A stretch of 64,000 nt of DNA from VGRW01 sp031396695 (GTDB lineage Bacteria; Myxococcota_A; UBA9160; SZUA-336). The DNA is taken from assembly GCA_031396695.1 (NCBI GenBank), contig JANNLG010000190.1, positions 21,331 to 85,330 on the forward strand. The letters run 5' to 3'. Under the pieces are notes generated by a model. That model saw only the letters and a list, made by a program, of their open reading frames with translations, did no database searches and had not been told where the DNA came from. A program made the translations under genes and the position numbers. Within the stretch, counting starts at the first letter, position 1; every line of letters begins with the position of its first letter. Shown here piece after piece: positions 59,521-64,000 of this stretch.

Positions 59521-60843
59521 ATGAGACTTGTATGGTTGATCGTGCTCGTGCTGCTGGTGGGCGTGGGCGGCTGGGTGTACACGCGCGTCGAGCGGACGCC
59601 GCCGGTGATTCGAACCATCACCACGCCTGCGTTCGCGAGCGGAACCTATGAACACGAGTTCAACTTCTCGGACGAGGGCACGGGCCTGCGCTCCGCGCGC
59701 GTCTGGCTCGAGGCCGACGGCAAGGTGTACGAGCTCGCGAGCGAGGAGTTCCCCGGCAACGCGCTGATGGGTGCGAGCCTCGAGATCGAGCGCCCGCTCA
59801 AGGTCAGCGTGAATCCGAAGGAGCTCGGGATCCCCGACGGCGCCGCAACGCTCAACGCCGAAGCGCGCGACTTCGCCTGGGTGGACAACACCGCCGTCAG
59901 CTCGATCCCGCTCACGATCGACACCAAGCCGCCGCGCGCCTCGCTGCTGACCGGGCTCACCTACGTGCGCAAGGGCGGGTCGGAGCTCGCGATCTACACC
60001 GTCGAGGAAGGGGTCGAGCGCAGCGGCATCGCGGTCGGCGACCGCTTCTTCGAAGGCTACGTCGACTCGCGCGACCCGAAGCGCCGGCTCGCCTTCTACG
60101 CGATCCCCGCCGACGCGGCCGACGGCGACAAGCCCGTGCTGGTCGCCCGCGACCGCGCAGGCAACGAGACGCGCGTGGCGCTGGTCGCGAACATCATGGA
60201 GCGCAGCTTCCCGTCGGACACGATCGCGCTCTCCGACTCGTTCATGGCGGGCAAGGTCGCTGAGCTGCTCGAGTCGTTCGGCGGCACGCCGCTGGAGGGC
60301 TACCTGAAGATCAACCGCGAGATGCGCAAGGAGAACGACGCGCAGCTCGTCGACATCACCGCCAGCTCGAGCCCGGACCGCATCTGGACGGGCGCGTTCG
60401 TGCAGATGCCCAACGCCCACGCCGGCGCGAGATTCGCCGAGCGACGCAGCTACGTGTTGAACGGTGAAGTCGTCGATACGCAAACGCACATGGGCTACGA
60501 CTTCGCGTCGACTTCGCACGCCGACATCCCCTCCGCGAACGACGGCGTGGTGGTGTTCGCCGGGCCGCTCGGGATCTACGGCAACACCGTGATCGTCGAT
60601 CACGGACTCGGGCTGTTCAGCTTGTACGGTCACCTGTCGGAGATCGCCGCCCAGAAGGGGCAGGCCGTCGCCAAGTCCGAGTCGCTCGGCAAGAGCGGCA
60701 CGACCGGCCTCGCGGGCGGCGACCACCTGCACTTCGCGATGCTGCTCGGCGGCGGTTTCGTGGATCCACTGGAGTGGTTCGACCCGAAATGGATCGCCGA
60801 GCACATCGAGGGCAAGCTCGAGACGACGCCCGCGACGAACTGA
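59521..60843 (+). CDS. M23-family (LytM) peptidoglycan endopeptidase
   Basis: A 440-residue protein anchored by one N-terminal membrane segment (about 3-20), with a periplasmic part. The long middle region is strand-rich and unassigned; a C-terminal LytM domain (about 310-425) has the zinc ligands of the HxxxD...HxH pattern in QTHMGYDFAST and GGDHLHFAM, plus GNTVIVDHGLGLFSLYGHLS. Active M23 enzymes cut peptidoglycan cross-bridges; the ligands look complete. Start ATG 59521 has GGGGGG about 4 nt ahead. Confidence 0.9.
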   Translation: MRLVWLIVLVLLVGVGGWVYTRVERTPPVIRTITTPAFASGTYEHEFNFSDEGTGLRSARVWLEADGKVYELASEEFPGNALMGASLEIERPLKVSVNPKELGIPDGAATLNAEARDFAWVDNTAVSSIPLTIDTKPPRASLLTGLTYVRKGGSELAIYTVEEGVERSGIAVGDRFFEGYVDSRDPKRRLAFYAIPADAADGDKPVLVARDRAGNETRVALVANIMERSFPSDTIALSDSFMAGKVAELLESFGGTPLEGYLKINREMRKENDAQLVDITASSSPDRIWTGAFVQMPNAHAGARFAERRSYVLNGEVVDTQTHMGYDFASTSHADIPSANDGVVVFAGPLGIYGNTVIVDHGLGLFSLYGHLSEIAAQKGQAVAKSESLGKSGTTGLAGGDHLHFAMLLGGGFVDPLEWFDPKWIAEHIEGKLETTPATN

Positions 60844-60851
60844 GCCGCGGA

Positions 60852-61913
60852 ATGGGCGCAACTCTGCCGCGCGCCCGCCGCGACACCGTTCGGCGACGGC
60901 TGCTCGCCTGGTACCGGCGCGAGCAGCGCGATCTGCCCTGGCGGCGGACCTCCGACCCGTACCGCGTCTGGCTGTCCGAGACGATGCTGCAGCAGACGCG
61001 GGTCGAGACGGTCGTGCCCTACTACGAGCGCTTCCTGACCGCGTTCCCGGACATCGAAGCGCTCGCCGCTTCGGACGAAGAGGACGTTCTGCGGCTGTGG
61101 GCGGGGCTCGGCTACTACGCGCGCGCGCGGAACCTGCGCCGCGCGGCGCAGATCGTTGTGCGCGATCACGGCGGTGCGCTGCCGCGCGACGCGACTGCAC
61201 TCGCCGAGCTGCCCGGCGTCGGCCGCTACACGCTCGGCGCGCTGCGCAGCATCGCGTTCAAAGAGCCCGCGGCGATCGTCGACGGGAACGTGCGCCGCGT
61301 GCTCTCGCGCCTGTGCGCGGCCAAGCGCCTGGCCGACACCGATGCGTGGCGGCTCGCCGGCGAGCTGGTGCCCGCGCGCGATCCCAACCAGTTCAACCAA
61401 GCGCTGATGGAGCTCGGCGCGACGGTCTGCACGCCGCGCAAGCCCGCCTGTCCGACGTGTCCGGTAGCGAGCGTCTGCGAGGCGCGCGCGAGCGGCCGAC
61501 CCGAGGACTTCCCGGCCCCCGCGCGGAAGGCCAAGCCGAGAGTGGTGCACGCCTTCGGGGGAGTCTTCGTGCGGCGCGGCCGCGTGCTGCTGCTGCGCCG
61601 CCCGTCGCACGGCCTGCTCGGCGGTCTCTGGGAGATCCCGAACGTTCCCGACCAGCCCGCCTCGGCGCTGCTGGCGCTGCTGCGCGAGCGCACGGGCCTG
61701 CGCGCCGAGGCCGGCGAGCCGCTGGGTGAGATTCGCCACCAGTTCAGCCACATCGACCTCACGCTCGAGGTCCTGCGGCTCGATGATCTGGGGGGGCGCT
61801 TGTCCGCGGGCGCGCGCGCCGACTCGCGCCTGTGCGACGCCGAAGCGCTCGCGGAGCTCCCGCTCTCGCGGCTGATGAAGAAGGCCCTGGCCATTTCGCG
61901 TCTACACTCGTGA
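60852..61913 (+). CDS. mutY: A/G-specific adenine glycosylase
   Basis: A 353-residue MutY that removes adenine mispaired with 8-oxoguanine. Catalytic Glu43 (LSETMLQQTRVETV) and Asp144 (VDGNVRRVLSR) correspond to E. coli Glu37 and Asp138. The helix-hairpin-helix LPGVGRYT is at 120-127, and Cys193, 200, 203 and 209 (C-x6-C-x2-C-x5-C) bind a 4Fe-4S cluster. A C-terminal NUDIX-like domain (about 225-353, HGLLGGLWEIPN) recognises 8-oxoG. ATG 60852 is used; the frame is open further upstream inside the M23 gene. Confidence 0.96.
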   Translation: MGATLPRARRDTVRRRLLAWYRREQRDLPWRRTSDPYRVWLSETMLQQTRVETVVPYYERFLTAFPDIEALAASDEEDVLRLWAGLGYYARARNLRRAAQIVVRDHGGALPRDATALAELPGVGRYTLGALRSIAFKEPAAIVDGNVRRVLSRLCAAKRLADTDAWRLAGELVPARDPNQFNQALMELGATVCTPRKPACPTCPVASVCEARASGRPEDFPAPARKAKPRVVHAFGGVFVRRGRVLLLRRPSHGLLGGLWEIPNVPDQPASALLALLRERTGLRAEAGEPLGEIRHQFSHIDLTLEVLRLDDLGGRLSAGARADSRLCDAEALAELPLSRLMKKALAISRLHS

Positions 61914-61931
61914 CTCGCGGAGGGTGCGATC

Positions 61932-62510
61932 GTGAAAATCCGCAGCGACGACGACGCGGAGTTCCTCGAAGCGATGGAGGGCGTTCGCCCGCTCGAGCGC
62001 ACGCAGCACCCGCAGCAGCCGCGTTACCGTGAGCCCGTGAAGCTCTCCGCCCGCGAACGCGAAGTGATCGCTGAGCTCGACGCGCTGGTGAACGGCAAAG
62101 GCCCGTTCGACATCCGCGATACGGACGAGGTGATGGAGGGCTGCGTGCCGGGCCTCGACCCGCGCGTGCTGCGCCGGCTGCGACGCGGCGAGTTCACGCC
62201 GCAGGCCGATCTCGACCTGCACGGCTGCGACGCCGCGACCGCGCGCGTGCTGGTCGAGGAGTTCATCGTCGAGTCGCACGCGCGCGGCCTGCGCTGCCTG
62301 CGCATCGTGCACGGACGCGGCAATCGCTCGCCGAACGGCGAGGCGGTGCTGAAGCCGAGCCTGCCGCGTTGGCTCGCGCGCGGCCCCGCCCGCCTGATCG
62401 TGCTGGCCTGGACCGCCGCCCGGCAGGCCGACGGCGGCGCCGGCGCCAGCTACGTGCTGCTGCGCAAGGGTCCGGGGAGAAAGCCCCTACCGTCGCCCGT
62501 TGGGACCTGA
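61932..62510 (+). CDS. Smr-domain protein
   Basis: A 192-residue protein with a C-terminal Smr (small MutS-related) domain: DLDLHGCDAATARVLVEEFI and CLRIVHGRGNRSPNGEAVLKPSLPRWL carry the LDLHG and HGRG motifs of nicking-type Smr domains. Residues 1-90 are charged and helical, like the YdaL/SmrB type. SmrB proteins cleave mRNA at collided ribosomes in E. coli, so the substrate could be RNA. GTG start with GGAGGG ribosome site; a TACACT -10-like hexamer is at 61903-61908. Confidence 0.88.
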   Translation: MKIRSDDDAEFLEAMEGVRPLERTQHPQQPRYREPVKLSAREREVIAELDALVNGKGPFDIRDTDEVMEGCVPGLDPRVLRRLRRGEFTPQADLDLHGCDAATARVLVEEFIVESHARGLRCLRIVHGRGNRSPNGEAVLKPSLPRWLARGPARLIVLAWTAARQADGGAGASYVLLRKGPGRKPLPSPVGT

Positions 62511-62515
62511 GCCCT

Positions 62516-62521
62516 TATGAT
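62516..62521 (+). promoter_or_regulatory. TATGAT -10-like hexamer of aroC
   Basis: TATGAT ends 6 nt before the aroC ATG and there is no Shine-Dalgarno sequence; candidate leaderless promoter in the 17-bp gap. Confidence 0.45.
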
Positions 62522-62527
62522 CGGGCC

Positions 62528-63628
62528 ATGAGCTCGACGTTCGGCCTGATCTTCCGGATCCACACTTGGGGCGAGTCGCACGGCGGCGCGGTCGGGGTGG
62601 TGATCGACGGTTGCCCGGCGCAGCTCCCGCTCGACGTCGCGGAAATCCAGGTCGAGCTCGATCGGAGGCGGCCCGGCCAGAGCCGACTCACGACGCCGCG
62701 CCAGGAAGCCGACCGCGCGGAAATCCTGTCGGGTGTGTTCGAGGGCCGAACGCTCGGCACGCCGATCCTCGTGCTGGTGCACAACGAGGACGCGCGCGCC
62801 GAAGCGTACGAGGCGATGAAGGACGTGTACCGGCCGTCGCACGCGGACTACACGTACGAAGCAAAGTACGGCGTGCGCAACTGGCAGGGGGGCGGGCGCG
62901 CGAGCGCGCGCGAGACGATCGGGCGCGTCGCGGCCGGCGCGATCGCGCGCAAGGTTCTGCGCGCGTTCGGCTGCGGCGAGATCGTCGCCTACGTGTCGCA
63001 GGTGCACGCGGTCGAGGCCAAGTGCGACGCCATGAGCGTCACGCGCGAGCAGGTCGAGGCCTCGATCACGCGCTGTCCCGATCCGGTCGCGGCCGAAGAG
63101 ATGATCCGCCGCATCGACGACGCGCGGCGCGCGGGCGACTCGCTCGGCGGCGTGGTGACCTGCGTCGCGCACGACGTGCCCGCGGGGCTCGGCGAGCCGG
63201 TCTTCGAGAAGCTCGACGCCGAGCTCGCGCGCGCGCTGGTGTCGCTGCCCGCGTGCAAGGGCTTCGAGATCGGCTCCGGCTTCGCCGGCACGCGCATGAT
63301 CGGCAGCGAACACAACGACTCATTCTTCGTCGACGACGGGCGCGTGCGCACGCGCACCAACCGCTCCGGCGGCGTGCAGGGCGGCATCTCGAACGGCGAG
63401 CCGATCGTGCTGCGCGCCGCCTTCAAGCCGACCGCCACGATCCGCAAGGAACAAGACACCGTGAACGCGAACCACGAAGCGGTGAAGCTCGAGGCGCAGG
63501 GCCGACACGATCCGTGCGTGCTGCCGCGCGCGGTGCCGATGGTCGAGGCGATGGTCGCGCTGGTGCTCTGCGACCACCTCCTGCGCCAACGCGCGACTTC
63601 GCCGCCAGCGGACGGCTTCAGCCGCTAG
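62528..63628 (+). CDS. aroC: Chorismate synthase
   Basis: A 366-residue enzyme converting 5-enolpyruvylshikimate-3-phosphate to chorismate with reduced FMN, last step of the shikimate pathway. The three family signatures are visible: WGESHGGAVGVVIDGCP near 14-30, NWQGGGRASARETIGRVAAGA, and RTNRSGGVQGGISNGEPI. The open frame extends left into the Smr gene, but homology begins at MSSTFGLIFR, so ATG 62528 is used. It overlaps nothing and is followed 23 bp later by the CvpA-like gene. Confidence 0.97.
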   Translation: MSSTFGLIFRIHTWGESHGGAVGVVIDGCPAQLPLDVAEIQVELDRRRPGQSRLTTPRQEADRAEILSGVFEGRTLGTPILVLVHNEDARAEAYEAMKDVYRPSHADYTYEAKYGVRNWQGGGRASARETIGRVAAGAIARKVLRAFGCGEIVAYVSQVHAVEAKCDAMSVTREQVEASITRCPDPVAAEEMIRRIDDARRAGDSLGGVVTCVAHDVPAGLGEPVFEKLDAELARALVSLPACKGFEIGSGFAGTRMIGSEHNDSFFVDDGRVRTRTNRSGGVQGGISNGEPIVLRAAFKPTATIRKEQDTVNANHEAVKLEAQGRHDPCVLPRAVPMVEAMVALVLCDHLLRQRATSPPADGFSR

Positions 63629-63651
63629 CGACGCCGGCCGATTTTCCGGCC

Positions 63652-64000
63652 ATGCTCTTCGATCTGCTGGCGCTCGGGATCCTCGCGGTCTTCATCGCGC
63701 TCGGTGCGTACCGCGGCGCGCTCGCGGGCTTCCTGCGCGTAGCCACACTTTTCTGTGCCTACGCCGCGGGGCTGATCGTGGCCGCGAAGTTGGCGCCGCT
63801 GATCGCGCTGCTCACGGGCACGTCGCGACTGACTTCCGGCGCGCTCGCCGGCTCGGCCGCGTTCCTGCTCGTGTACGTGATCGGCAGCGTCTCGTCGGCG
63901 ATCCTGATCCGCCGCGAGCGCGCCAGCCGCGACGACTTTCCGCGCAGCGGCTTCGATCGCCTCGGCGGCGCGGGCTTCGGCGCGGGCCAGGCCGCGCTCG
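63652..64000 (+). CDS. CvpA-family membrane protein (3' end outside window)
   Basis: An open frame continuing past the right edge, 116 codons visible. Four hydrophobic segments (about residues 3-20, 28-50, 60-80 and the start of another) and the GAYRGALAGFLRVATLFCAYAAGLIVA block match the CvpA/colicin V production protein family, whose members occur near DNA-repair and purine genes. Between aroC and the start is a GGCCG-ATTTTC-CGGCC hairpin (63637-63652). Start ATG 63652. Confidence 0.8.
   Translation, partial: MLFDLLALGILAVFIALGAYRGALAGFLRVATLFCAYAAGLIVAAKLAPLIALLTGTSRLTSGALAGSAAFLLVYVIGSVSSAILIRRERASRDDFPRSGFDRLGGAGFGAGQAAL

Overview
This window is very G+C-rich, densely coded bacterial chromosome with 63 protein genes and no rRNA, tRNA, CRISPR array or insertion sequence that I could recognise. 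Gram-negative traits dominate: a GspD-type secretin, a GspC-like protein, many lipoprotein signals, DsbD, a Tat substrate, exosortase H and an ExbB/ExbD pair. Gene content and codon style (GTG/TTG starts, heavy CTC/GAG use) would fit a lineage formerly placed in the Deltaproteobacteria, such as Myxococcota or a relative. That is inference, not a phylogenetic result. No gene-free stretch exceeds 300 bases; the longest (46302-46535) holds two CRP-like palindromes.

Left part, 1-17 kb: amino-sugar synthesis (glmU end, glmS), a PcrA/UvrD helicase with GNAT and PP2C genes translationally coupled behind it, a phosphoribosyltransferase divergent from a NUDT19-like hydrolase, a ChbG/YdjC deacetylase, a pseudouridine synthase, an ECF sigma/NrsF-like anti-sigma pair, a quinone-oxidoreductase-like enzyme, a small predicted bacterial histone (12535-12753), a metallopeptidase, a FAD oxidoreductase and a family-5 uracil-DNA glycosylase.

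17-26 kb: exosortase H and its partner membrane protein diverge from a tight three-gene operon of class-III aminotransferase, LuxE-like acyl-protein synthetase and LuxC-like acyl-CoA reductase. With no luciferase present, the chemistry suggests acid to aldehyde to amine. An alpha/beta hydrolase fused to a membrane domain and a D-threonine-aldolase-like enzyme share a symmetric bidirectional promoter.

26-34 kb: mostly housekeeping (CDP-alcohol phosphatidyltransferase, 5'-3' exonuclease, ProRS, RNase D) plus small unknown proteins.

34-41 kb: an unusual set of ExbD-like protein, TonB-like Pro-rich protein, 681-aa periplasmic protein, lipoprotein and ExbB-like protein, convergent with an orphan secretin that ends in a SPOR-like domain. 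A CRP-like site precedes the set.

41-49.5 kb: two divergent envelope redox operons around a double CRP-like site. Leftward are two proteins with CxxCH motifs and a Tat-exported DUF1501-like protein. Rightward are TlpA thioredoxin, DUF4266 lipoprotein, DUF3570 protein and ApbE flavin transferase.

49.5-64 kb: a TetR/glutathione-S-transferase divergon with paired operators, an Ada methylation-repair gene with a recognisable Ada box and a 2OG-Fe(II) oxygenase, GspC-like and DsbD proteins, Xaa-Pro aminopeptidase, acetyl-CoA synthetase, an M23 peptidase, MutY, an Smr protein, chorismate synthase and the start of a CvpA-like gene.

A recurring feature is a TANNNT -10-like hexamer 6-7 nt ahead of the start codon with no Shine-Dalgarno sequence, suggesting many leaderless mRNAs.
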